Notes: generated by a model from the sequence alone, not told the origin. Positions 1 to 5,668 are shown, counted from the first letter of the stretch. The stretch: DNA of 8,558 bases from Clostridiales bacterium UBA4959 (GCA_002397345.1 DHAH01000007.1:1-8558), one strand, 5' to 3'. Numbers and translations: made by a program.

Positions 1-563
1 TTAATCTCGACCGCGTCGTCGGCGATCAGGCGATGCCCGCGCTTGACAAGCTCGATAGCGGTTTCGCTTTTGCCCACGCCGCTGTCGCCGAGTATCAGAA
101 TACCTTCGCCGTATACCTCCACAAACACGCCGTGACGCGTGAGCCGCGGCGCGAGGCTGACGTTGAGCGAAGCGATGAGCGCCGCCATGAATTCGGAGGT
201 GTGGCGGGGTGTGCGCAGCAGCGGAACCTCGTATTTTTCGGCGAGTTCTTCTACTACAGGGTCAATTTCCAGCGCGTTGGTGTATATGACCGCAACGGGC
301 TTGCGTGACAAAAAAGCGTCAACTTTCGAGCGCAGCTCCGATCCGGTCATTGTCTGCATAAAGGCGTGCTCGCCGTTGCCGATAAGCTGGAGCCGCCCCG
401 GCTCGAAATAGCCGAAAAAGCCGTCCAGCGCCAGTCCGGGTCGGTTTACGTCAGAGCGCGTGACCTGAATTTCCACCTCGGGAGGCTGGTATATAACCTC
501 GAGCTGGAATTCCTCGATAACAGACGAAAGCGGTACGGTATATTCGTAGTCAATGCTGTCCAA
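1..563 (-). CDS. hprK: HPr kinase/phosphorylase, N-terminal part (cut by window edge)
   Basis: This is the bifunctional enzyme that phosphorylates, and dephosphorylates, HPr of the sugar phosphotransferase system on serine, setting carbon catabolite repression in Gram-positive bacteria; it is cytoplasmic. The visible 187 residues hold the N-terminal domain (about 1-130) and the start of the kinase core. LAPRLTRHG at 137-145 includes H144, at the position of the family's active-site histidine. The Walker A loop GDSGVGKS is at 159-166 and is followed by KRGHRLIADDAVEI at 174-187 with D182/D183. The family is about 310 residues, so roughly 120 C-terminal residues, including the HprK signature region, lie off the left edge. 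The start is TTG at 561-563, chosen because GGAGGA (571-576) sits 7 bases upstream and the protein then begins at the normal family position. No clear promoter of its own was found, so read-through from the fructosidase gene is possible. Confidence 0.95.
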   Translation of the reverse strand, partial: MDSIDYEYTVPLSSVIEEFQLEVIYQPPEVEIQVTRSDVNRPGLALDGFFGYFEPGRLQLIGNGEHAFMQTMTGSELRSKVDAFLSRKPVAVIYTNALEIDPVVEELAEKYEVPLLRTPRHTSEFMAALIASLNVSLAPRLTRHGVFVEVYGEGILILGDSGVGKSETAIELVKRGHRLIADDAVEI

Positions 564-570
564 AATATTA

Positions 571-576
571 TCCTCC
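571..576 (-). promoter_or_regulatory. Ribosome binding site deciding the TTG start of hprK
   Basis: On the minus strand GGAGGA lies 7 bases before a TTG codon. No ATG or GTG in frame nearby has comparable support, and the protein aligns by eye with HprK N-termini from this TTG. Confidence 0.75.
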
Positions 577-624
577 GAAATATTAGCGTTAAATTTTAAA
601 TAAAACAAGATAACCCACGCCTCG

Positions 625-656
625 GATGCCGTATTGTTTTAAGGCAATCCCGCATC
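625..656 (-). other. Weak interrupted hairpin between the GH32 gene and hprK
   Basis: GATGC (625-629) can pair with GCATC (652-656) and ATTG (633-636) with CAAT (645-648), separated by a 3x3 internal loop and closed by an 8-base loop. On the minus strand it lies just past the fructosidase stop, but no run of T follows directly, so it is at best a weak terminator or an RNA-processing structure. Confidence 0.25.
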
Positions 657-666
657 GGCATGGTAT

Positions 667-2088
667 TTACTTTTTCCAAATGGATTTCAGCCCGCGCAGC
701 GTGATATTTGATATGTCCGCGCGCTCGGCGGTTACTTTTTCGTCTCCGAACCCTTTAAATTCATATGCTCCGATATAATATTTTCCGCCGTCGGGCAGAT
801 AAAGCTCCCAACAGTCGCGGTCGAGGATAAGCTCCACCTTATCAGCGCCGGTGAATGGCAGCTCGAGCTTTACGCCGCATACGTTAAGCGAAGCATCAGA
901 TTGGGCGGCGACTACATCGGCGGTTAAATAATAAGCGGCGGCGTCTGTGTCGGTGAACAGCGACGCAATTTCACGCACCGGACGCGCGCAGAGCGTCGGT
1001 CTGCCGCTCACAGTGCGCAGCTCAAGCTCGGCGGGGAAGGTCATCGACATCGAAAACACGCTGTCGGTGAAGTTTTTCCATGTCGTGTTCCACGCGACAC
1101 GCACGCGACGGCAGTCGGGCAGCCCCGAAAAGGTCTGCGCCGCGTAACTCTCTCTACCAAAACCGAATAAATGACCCGAGGGACCGTCGGGGGTGAATTT
1201 ACCGTTAACAAACGAACCGGTAAAATAATAATCCGACGCGCCCGAGAACACCCATTTGCGCTCCCGCCCGTCGAGCGGCAGGGGATAAAAGTCGGGGCAT
1301 TCGGCGTCGTTTGGCAGTATAATGCGCTGATGCTCGTCCCAGTTTATTAAGTTATCGGAAACAAGCAGCAGGTATTCGTTTCCGTCAAGGTACAGCGCCA
1401 TGACATATTTGCCCAGCTCGTCGCACCATATAACCTTGGGGTCGCGGTTCTCCGCCGCGATGTGCCCGATGATAGGATTGCCGGTGTACTTTTCAAATGT
1501 TTCGCCGTTGTCGGCTGAATATGCGAGACACTGTGTAAAAGGCTTGCCCGCCGCGGTGTAGTATAAAAGAATCGGCGGAATCCCGTTTTTGCCCAGCCCC
1601 GAAACGTTGCGCTCGTCAAGTATGGCGCTGCCAGAGTAAACAGTGCCCAGCTCGTCAGGGAACAGCACGTCGCCGTCATAATCCCAATGCACAAGGTCGG
1701 CTGATACAGCGTGACCCCAGTGCATATTGCCCCACTCTGTGCCTGCCGGATTATGCTGGAAGAACATGTGATAACGCCCGCCGGCGTATATCAGCCCGTT
1801 CGGGTCGTTTGTCCAGCCGCGCGCGGCGGAAAAGCGCACCTGCGGACGGTATGGTTCGGCATAGGTGTCGTCGGGCAGCGTGTCGGCAAATGAAAATACC
1901 GCCGGTTTGCCGTCGGGCAGCGTGACGGATACCTCTCGCCCGATAAGACGTCCTACGTCGATATAGGCGTTATAAGCGGGTGTTTGGTCGTCGTATTTAA
2001 CATCGAGGGAATAGCCCCGGATCGCCAGCCGTACGCACTCCGCGCGGTTGTTTACCGGTAAAACGATATAACGTGATTGCAGCTTCAT
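667..2088 (-). CDS. Glycoside hydrolase family 32 fructosidase (levanase/exo-inulinase/sucrose hydrolase type)
   Basis: This enzyme hydrolyses beta-fructofuranosyl bonds in sucrose, inulin-type oligomers or levan with retention of configuration. From the ATG at 2088 it has 473 residues. The five-bladed propeller domain starts near residue 80 and carries all three GH32 hallmarks: WTNDPNG at 92-98 with nucleophile D95, RDP at 215-217 (transition-state stabiliser), and ECPD at 263-266 with the acid/base E263. A C-terminal beta-sandwich follows from about 345. An extra N-terminal region of about 80 residues resembles the small domain that precedes GH32 in levanase-like proteins; this is a tentative match. 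There is no signal peptide, so it probably acts on imported oligosaccharides. I prefer ATG 2088 because it overlaps the stop of an upstream short ORF as ATGA; ATG 2100 would add MAFF. Neither start has a good ribosome site of its own. Exact substrate cannot be read from sequence. Confidence 0.93.
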   Translation of the reverse strand: MKLQSRYIVLPVNNRAECVRLAIRGYSLDVKYDDQTPAYNAYIDVGRLIGREVSVTLPDGKPAVFSFADTLPDDTYAEPYRPQVRFSAARGWTNDPNGLIYAGGRYHMFFQHNPAGTEWGNMHWGHAVSADLVHWDYDGDVLFPDELGTVYSGSAILDERNVSGLGKNGIPPILLYYTAAGKPFTQCLAYSADNGETFEKYTGNPIIGHIAAENRDPKVIWCDELGKYVMALYLDGNEYLLLVSDNLINWDEHQRIILPNDAECPDFYPLPLDGRERKWVFSGASDYYFTGSFVNGKFTPDGPSGHLFGFGRESYAAQTFSGLPDCRRVRVAWNTTWKNFTDSVFSMSMTFPAELELRTVSGRPTLCARPVREIASLFTDTDAAAYYLTADVVAAQSDASLNVCGVKLELPFTGADKVELILDRDCWELYLPDGGKYYIGAYEFKGFGDEKVTAERADISNITLRGLKSIWKK

Positions 2089-2180
2089 AAAAAACGCCAT
2101 GCACTGAAGCGCGCAAATAATCCATGAAAATACCGCATGGCATTCGCGCCTTCGATTTGCCTTTCTTTTATATTTTTCAC
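2085..2180 (-). CDS. Possible 31-codon leader ORF upstream of the GH32 gene
   Basis: A GTG start (2178-2180) follows GAGGG (2185-2189) at a 4-base spacing and opens a 31-codon frame ending FSAWRFL. Its TGA (2085-2087) overlaps the fructosidase ATG (2086-2088) as ATGA, the usual arrangement for translational coupling. It begins about 24 bases after the predicted transcription start, so it would be the first coding sequence on the mRNA. The peptide (basic, ending in aromatic residues) resembles no family I recognise and is not GH32-like, so it is not a frame-shifted extension of the enzyme. It could be a chance ORF; the ribosome site and exact overlap are the arguments that it is translated. 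Confidence 0.45.
   Translation of the reverse strand: MKNIKERQIEGANAMRYFHGLFARFSAWRFL
2111..2149 (-). promoter_or_regulatory. Hairpin in the 5' leader of the GH32 mRNA
   Basis: On the minus-strand transcript GCGCGAAT (2149-2142) pairs with ATTTGCGC (2118-2111), 8 pairs including one G-U. Inside it CCATG (2140-2136) pairs with CATGG (2126-2122) around a 9-base loop, with a 1x3 internal loop between the two helices. It lies inside the leader ORF and ends 11 bases before ATG 2100 and 23 before ATG 2088, so it could limit ribosome access to the enzyme start unless the leader is being translated. No T-run follows, so it is not an intrinsic terminator. Confidence 0.5.
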
Positions 2181-2210
2181 GCTACCCTCTGTCACTTGTT
2201 ATTTATTTAA

Positions 2211-2239
2211 ATTATATATTATTTGCGCGGTTCTTTCAA
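2211..2239 (-). promoter_or_regulatory. Sigma-A-type promoter of the GH32 gene
   Basis: The minus strand reads TTGAAA (2239-2234), a 17-base spacer, then TATAAT (2216-2211): a perfect -10 and a 5/6 -35. Transcription would begin near 2204 and give a leader of about 115 bases before the fructosidase start. Confidence 0.85.
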
Positions 2240-2290
2240 GACCATCTGCTTAATTCACAAAACCTTAACACAGAAGTTACACATATGAAT

Positions 2291-2318
2291 TTCAAACGAT
2301 TCCTTAATGCGATATAAT
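2291..2318 (+). promoter_or_regulatory. Promoter of the perR-rbr unit
   Basis: TATAAT at 2313-2318 is a perfect -10. The best -35 is TTCAAA (2291-2296) at 16 bases, a 4/6 match. Transcription would start near 2325, leaving a leader of about 25 bases. A convincing Per box is not visible, although the sequence over the -10, GATATAATACTATC (2311-2324), is partly symmetric. Confidence 0.65.
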
Positions 2319-2349
2319 ACTATCAGAAACTACCCACAAGGAGCGATAA

Positions 2350-2763
2350 ATGGCCATTCAACGCAATACCATCCAGCGCACGCTCGTTCTCGACGCGGTA
2401 AAAACGCTGAAAAACCACCCTACACCGGATATGGTCAGCGAATATGTGCGGGGGCGCAATCCCGCTGTCAGCCGCAGCACTATTTACCGCAACCTCAATC
2501 TGCTCTGCGAAGAAGGGCGTTTGCAGCGTGTGCACGTCCCCAATTCGGCAGACCATATCGACCATAACTGCGAGCCCCATTATCACGCCGTTTGCAATAA
2601 ATGCGGCAGCGTATTCGACGTGGAAATCAATCTCGACAGCGAGCTTTCCGACGATTCATCCGATCTGTGCTCGTATGTGAGCTGCAAGGGACTGAAGATC
2701 AAGGGCTGTGTGGTGCTGTTCACCGGCATCTGCGATAATTGTTCGGAAGAATCGAAGATATAA
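2350..2763 (+). CDS. perR: Fur-family repressor, PerR (peroxide-sensing) type
   Basis: This 137-residue winged-helix metal-dependent repressor probably controls oxidative-stress genes, including the rubrerythrin gene directly after it. The recognition helix is around SRSTIYRNLNLL (41-52). The structural zinc site is complete: C82xxC85 and C128xxC131. All five regulatory-metal ligands known from Bacillus PerR have counterparts here by alignment of motifs: H23 (HPTPDMV), D71, H77, H79 and D90. Aspartate at position 71, where iron-sensing Fur proteins usually have glutamate, and the rubrerythrin neighbour both favour PerR over Fur or Zur; this assignment is inference. AAGGAG (2338-2343) sits 6 bases before the ATG. 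The gap to rbr is 41 bases with no terminator, so the two are probably co-transcribed and autoregulated. Confidence 0.87.
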   Translation: MAIQRNTIQRTLVLDAVKTLKNHPTPDMVSEYVRGRNPAVSRSTIYRNLNLLCEEGRLQRVHVPNSADHIDHNCEPHYHAVCNKCGSVFDVEINLDSELSDDSSDLCSYVSCKGLKIKGCVVLFTGICDNCSEESKI

Positions 2764-2804
2764 TTCCGGTAATTCTTTAAATTTAATAAAGGAGCATTTT
2801 CAAA

Positions 2805-3344
2805 ATGAGTAAATTAAAAGGAACAAAAACAGAGGCGAATCTGATGGCGGCGTTTGCCGGCGAGTCGCAGGCGCGCAATAAGTATACCTATTTTGCATCA
2901 AAGGCGAAAAAGGACGGTTATGTCCAGATCGCGGAGCTGTTTGAGGAAACCGCGAACAACGAAAAGGAACACGCCAAGATATGGTATAAACTGCTTCACG
3001 ACGGCGTAGGTCCGACGACAGAGAACCTTGCCGACGCGGCGGCGGGCGAAAATTACGAATGGACCGAGATGTACAAGGGCTTTGCCGAGGAAGCACGCGC
3101 CGAAGGGTTCAACGATGTCGCGTTCCTGTTCGAATCGGTGGCTAAAATTGAGCGTGAGCACGAGGCGAGATACCGCAAGCTGCTGGAAAACATAAAAGGC
3201 GATCTGGTTTTCTCGCGCGAGGGAGACACCGTCTGGCAGTGTGTCAACTGCGGTCACATTGTCGTCGGAAAAAAAGCGCCCGAGGTTTGCCCCGTCTGCA
3301 TGCATCCCCGTGACTTCTTCCAGATCAAAGCGGAAAATTATTAA
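2805..3344 (+). CDS. rbr: Rubrerythrin
   Basis: Rubrerythrin is a cytoplasmic non-haem iron peroxidase that reduces hydrogen peroxide to water in anaerobes, with electrons arriving through its rubredoxin domain. The 179 residues match the usual size. The ferritin-like four-helix domain (about 1-135) carries the diiron ligands E20, E53xxH56 and E116xxH119, with another carboxylate likely from E100 in the AEGF segment. The C-terminal rubredoxin-type Fe(SCys)4 domain has C146xxC149 and C162xxC165. AAAGGAG (2788-2794) is 10 bases before the ATG. It is the second gene of the perR unit and would be derepressed when PerR is oxidised. It ends 14 bases before a strong hairpin terminator. Both metal sites look intact. 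Confidence 0.97.
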   Translation: MSKLKGTKTEANLMAAFAGESQARNKYTYFASKAKKDGYVQIAELFEETANNEKEHAKIWYKLLHDGVGPTTENLADAAAGENYEWTEMYKGFAEEARAEGFNDVAFLFESVAKIEREHEARYRKLLENIKGDLVFSREGDTVWQCVNCGHIVVGKKAPEVCPVCMHPRDFFQIKAENY

Positions 3345-3358
3345 TTTCGAGTTATAGT

Positions 3359-3404
3359 AAAACCACCCGCACGCCGTGTTTTTGAATGGTGTGCGGGTGG
3401 TTTT
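3359..3404. terminator. Bidirectional terminator between rbr and the convergent radical SAM gene
   Basis: AAAACCACCCGCACGCC (3359-3375) pairs with GGTGTGCGGGTGGTTTT (3388-3404): a 17-bp stem with one G-T pair and a 12-base loop. The A-start and T-end arms give T-rich 3' sides on both strands, so it can end rbr transcripts on plus and the radical SAM transcript on minus. Confidence 0.88.
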
Positions 3405-3429
3405 GTTGTGGTTAAAAAAGCTGCGATTG

Positions 3430-4368
3430 TCAACCGCCGGCCGTCCCGAACCCCGGGATGAAACTTTCGCCGACGGAGCCAAGCTCCTGTATATACGCCC
3501 TCTTCACACCGATTTCGGAAGCAAATTCGACTACTTCGTCGTATTCGTCCTGTGTCAGCGAATTGCGCAGCTCGGGAAAATCGATCTGCGCCGGGGGTGT
3601 ATATTGCCCCATTATTGAGAGGATAACATTATCTCCGAATTCATGATATAAATATCGGATGATTTTCATCGTGTCGCCGGTATGACCCGGCAGCGTGAGT
3701 ACTCGGATTATAACGCCGCGGCGTAGCATTCCGCCGTCGTCAAAGACAGGCTGTCCGACCTGCGCCACCATCTCCGCGACGGCGCGCGAGGCGAAAGCAA
3801 AATAACCGGGCGCGCGCGAAAAGTTCTCCGCAAGCTCGTCCGAATAATATTTGAAATCCGGCATATAAATGTCGACAGTGCCGCGCAGCGCGGCTATGAC
3901 ATCAGCTTTTTCATATCCGCTCGAGTTCCAGACCACGGGGATATTTAAACCATTAAGTTTAGCAGTGGCGACAGCGTCTATTATTTGCGGCGCATAGTGC
4001 GTCGGAGTCACAAGATCGAGGTTGTCCGCACCCCGGCGCTGTAAATCCAAAAACAGCTCCGCCAGCCGCGCGGCGCTGTAATATTCACCGATTGCCCCGC
4101 CGGTGATGGCGCGGTTTTGGCAATACACGCAGCCCAGCCCACAGCCGCCGAGGAAAACAGCGCCCGCGCCGCCCGGTCCAGAGATACAAGGCTCCTCCCA
4201 ACGGTGAAGCATTGTATGCGCAACCAGCACATCGGCGCCCGTGACGGAACATTTGCCGCGGCAGCCGTTTAAACGGTCAGCGCGGCAGTTCCGGGGGCAG
4301 AGCGTGCAGCGGCGCAGAGCTTCAATATTGTGATTATTAACATCACCGCTCATGCTTTTTTGTGACAT
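3430..4368 (-). CDS. Radical SAM protein, PflA/PflX-like
   Basis: This 312-residue protein belongs to the radical SAM group often named putative pyruvate formate-lyase activating enzyme (PflX-like, COG1313 type); its true substrate is unknown. The SAM-cluster motif is C76-GLG-C80-VY-C83 followed by QN. The preceding HRWEEPCISG (55-64) and the GAVFLGGC stretch are typical of the group. An N-terminal cysteine set, C21xxC24xxxC28 then C36xxxC40, could bind a second metal centre. The C-terminal part has the family's GQYTPP (254-259) and IQELGS segments. The start at ATG 4368 overlaps the upstream membrane-protein gene by 26 bases; ATG 4353 (Met6) would reduce this to 11. Neither has a good ribosome site, so initiation is probably coupled to the upstream gene. 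Without a pyruvate formate-lyase gene nearby, a glycyl-radical-activating role should not be assumed. Confidence 0.9.
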   Translation of the reverse strand: MSQKSMSGDVNNHNIEALRRCTLCPRNCRADRLNGCRGKCSVTGADVLVAHTMLHRWEEPCISGPGGAGAVFLGGCGLGCVYCQNRAITGGAIGEYYSAARLAELFLDLQRRGADNLDLVTPTHYAPQIIDAVATAKLNGLNIPVVWNSSGYEKADVIAALRGTVDIYMPDFKYYSDELAENFSRAPGYFAFASRAVAEMVAQVGQPVFDDGGMLRRGVIIRVLTLPGHTGDTMKIIRYLYHEFGDNVILSIMGQYTPPAQIDFPELRNSLTQDEYDEVVEFASEIGVKRAYIQELGSVGESFIPGFGTAGG

Positions 4369-4582
4369 AATCGAAAAGCAGCGCGCCGCCGATGAGCAAA
4401 GTCAAACTCATCATCGCATGTTCTATAAGTTGTTTCGCGGTGTTCATAATTATGTAATATTCGCCGCTTTCAGCGTTATTTAAGTACAATGCCGTGTAAA
4501 GCAGCGCCACAATGATGAAGGGAAGACCAAATTGTAGTATGGACAACGATTTTTTATCAATATGTAGACGAGTTAAATTCAC
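4343..4582 (-). CDS. Small membrane protein with two predicted helices, unknown function
   Basis: The product is 79 residues from GTG 4580-4582. There are two hydrophobic segments, about 15-35 (ILQFGLPFIIVALLYTALYL) and 56-72 (MMSLTLLIGGALLF region), joined by a polar loop of about 20 residues, with a basic N-terminus (RLHIDKK) and a charged tail (KKHER). I recognise no family. The start was chosen because AAGGAG (4593-4598) is 10 bases upstream; the in-frame TTG at 4589-4591 would lie only one base from that site. It is the first gene of a two-gene minus-strand unit, and its final codons overlap the start of the radical SAM gene, suggesting that the two products are made in a fixed ratio. 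By inference it might anchor or assist that protein. Confidence 0.7.
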   Translation of the reverse strand: MNLTRLHIDKKSLSILQFGLPFIIVALLYTALYLNNAESGEYYIIMNTAKQLIEHAMMSLTLLIGGALLFDYVTKKHER

Positions 4583-4592
4583 TAATATCAAG

Positions 4593-4598
4593 CTCCTT
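4593..4598 (-). promoter_or_regulatory. Ribosome binding site of the small membrane protein
   Basis: AAGGAG on the minus strand is 10 bases before GTG 4582. The alternative TTG at 4591 is too close to be served by it, so this site favours the shorter 79-residue protein. Confidence 0.65.
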
Positions 4599-4633
4599 TT
4601 TTCGTTTATGTGGTCAATATTGTATATAAATTG

Positions 4634-4661
4634 ATTATATCATAAATAATTATAAATTCAA
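4634..4661 (-). promoter_or_regulatory. Promoter of the membrane protein-radical SAM unit
   Basis: The minus strand reads TTGAAT (4661-4656), a 16-base spacer, then TATAAT (4639-4634), preceded by TGA, which makes an extended -10 (TGATATAAT). The extended -10 would compensate for the 4/6 -35. The leader would be about 45 bases. Confidence 0.65.
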
Positions 4662-4853
4662 CACCTATATTGTTGGCGTAAATGTTAAAAAGCGTCATAG
4701 GAATGAATAAAAATACCGCTTTCGACAATAACAGACATTAAAATACAAAATAACACCATAAAAAATTAAAATAAATAGATTATAATAATTTATCTTTAAA
4801 AAATGCGTAAAATAACATTAAAATAATTGGTATATAATAACATAAACGAAAAA

Positions 4854-4866
4854 ATTGTCGAACAAT
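4854..4866. promoter_or_regulatory. Operator-like palindrome 1
   Basis: ATTGT-CGA-ACAAT is a perfect 5-bp inverted repeat with a 3-base centre, 16 bases upstream of the -35 of the orphan gene's promoter. Its left part recurs inverted at 4721-4729 as TTCGACAAT. It is likely a binding site for a dimeric regulator that is not identified. Confidence 0.45.
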
Positions 4867-4877
4867 GTCAATAACAT

Positions 4878-4889
4878 ATTGTTTACAAT
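4878..4889. promoter_or_regulatory. Operator-like palindrome 2, overlapping a -35 box
   Basis: ATTGT-TT-ACAAT is a perfect 5-bp inverted repeat with a 2-base centre. It covers the whole TTTACA -35 element (4882-4887), so a protein bound here would block RNA polymerase. It has the same half-sites as palindrome 1, centred about two helical turns upstream. Confidence 0.5.
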
Positions 4890-4910
4890 GATACATATTA
4901 ATGGTATAAT
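4882..4910 (+). promoter_or_regulatory. Promoter of the 124-residue orphan gene
   Basis: TTTACA (4882-4887), a 17-base spacer and TATAAT (4905-4910) form a near-consensus sigma-A promoter. Transcription would start near 4917, about 40 bases before the GTG start. Confidence 0.82.
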
Positions 4911-4956
4911 TTACAACAATATATGAATTTATTATTCAATATAGGGGGCAAATACT

Positions 4957-5331
4957 GTGATATATCAACAGCAACGAATAACGCAAACTGAGACAGAAAC
5001 ACTGTTCAAGCAGTTGACCGATCCGGCAGAGATCCTGCTTGAATACAGAATCATTACTCTCGACCCGCCAAAGGTTGATGGACAAAACCTTGGCACATCG
5101 AAAGAAGAGGAGTGGTTGCTGCAGAGGTATGGTTATGACGATCTAAACGCCGACTGCAGCGTCAGGTATTGCATCCTGATCATCGCAAGCGACCGTTGGG
5201 GAAGCACCGAAACAGAATTCATATATGACGTGACACGCGATCTTGCCGTTGCGGAGGATCTGCTTAAAACGCTTTGCAACGCTGCTGTCACGCCTTGTAC
5301 CGCAAGATACATAATCGAGGATTTACTGTAA
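4957..5331 (+). CDS. Conserved-looking 124-residue protein, unknown function
   Basis: I do not recognise this protein with confidence. It starts at GTG 4957 with AGGGGG (4943-4948) 8 bases upstream. It is soluble, with no signal peptide or membrane helix. The N-terminal third (1-40) looks helical and acidic. A linker follows, and then a probable alpha/beta segment at 69-124: strand VRYCILIIAS, acidic strand ETEFIYDVTRD, helix AVAEDLLKTLCNAA, then TPCTARYIIEDLL. That C-terminal pattern, a strand, a D-rich strand, a helix, a P-containing turn and a final IEDLL helix, recalls small Clostridia-specific DUF proteins such as DUF6514, but this is a tentative impression. Four cysteines (C67, C72, C107, C114) are not in a clear metal motif. 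It stands alone between its own promoter and terminator, with possible repressor sites, so it is probably an individually regulated gene. Confidence 0.75.
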   Translation: MIYQQQRITQTETETLFKQLTDPAEILLEYRIITLDPPKVDGQNLGTSKEEEWLLQRYGYDDLNADCSVRYCILIIASDRWGSTETEFIYDVTRDLAVAEDLLKTLCNAAVTPCTARYIIEDLL

Positions 5332-5343
5332 ATAATAACATAT

Positions 5344-5386
5344 AAACACGGGTGCGGGGCGCATCCGTGTTTTTATTTTTTTATTT
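5344..5386 (+). terminator. Intrinsic terminator of the 124-residue gene
   Basis: AAACACGGGTGCG (5344-5356) pairs with CGCATCCGTGTTT (5360-5372), a 13-bp stem with one G-T pair and a GGG loop, followed by a T-rich tract to 5386. It starts 12 bases after the stop codon. Confidence 0.95.
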
Positions 5387-5668
5387 AATATAAAATTAAA
5401 CTCGAAAAAAGGGATATGCGGATTTTTAACGTATATTAATAATATCTGACTGCGGATAAATACCGGTACGCGTTCGAGAGCTCCGACCAATAACATTATA
5501 AATTATGCAAATGTCGGATTTATTAAAAGTTTTGCGGAGCTTTTAAAATTCTCAGCATAACCGGGAATTGTAAAACGACCGTACTTTCGCAGCTTTTTTT
5601 CTTCAGTTTGATAATTTGTGTTTTTTAGTTCGCCGCGCTCATGCTGCGTTTATTAAAAAATATACGAC
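5387..5668. other. Intergenic region upstream of dgt with no clear gene
   Basis: About 280 bases hold no convincing coding frame, known riboswitch or strong promoter. The clearest structure is a perfect 7-bp inverted repeat, TTAAAAG (5523-5529) and CTTTTAA (5540-5546), with a 10-base loop and no T-run. An 8-base palindrome TACCGGTA is at 5461-5468. A GATAAT (5610-5615) could be a -10 for dgt, but no good -35 precedes it. The dgt-dnaG promoter probably lies here; I cannot place it. Confidence 0.5.

Larger units (their letters stand above)
4592..4956. other. A+T-rich divergent intergenic region
   Basis: This stretch is much richer in A+T than all neighbouring genes and has no coding signal on either strand. 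It holds the two divergent promoters, two ATTGT/ACAAT palindromes near the plus promoter, a 9-base half-site copy TTCGACAAT at 4721-4729 (inverse of ATTGTCGAA at 4854-4862), and an 11-base direct repeat ACATTAAAATA at 4735-4745 and 4815-4825. The direct repeat may be chance in such composition. Confidence 0.7.

Noticed and set aside
33..308. Open plus-strand frame opposite hprK as a gene
   Set aside because: It is antisense to a clearly recognised HprK sequence, lacks a ribosome site and is low-complexity R/E-rich, as expected from codon bias on the opposite strand.
2291..2304. TTCAAACGATTCCT as a catabolite-responsive (cre) site
   Set aside because: It matches about 10 of 14 consensus positions by eye, lies far upstream of the fructosidase start and covers the perR -35 instead. 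Too weak without a genome-wide cre model.
2311..2324. GATATAATACTATC over the perR -10 as a Per box
   Set aside because: Only the left half matches TTATAAT, and that match is explained by the -10 element. The right half does not fit ATTATAA.
4735..4825. ACATTAAAATA direct repeat as a CRISPR or iteron-like element
   Set aside because: There are only two copies 80 bases apart in very A+T-rich DNA, with no further copies and no replication or cas gene nearby.
5523..5546. Inverted repeat before dgt as a terminator or riboswitch
   Set aside because: The stem is only 7 bp and A+T-rich, no T-run follows directly, and no conserved riboswitch core is recognisable around it.
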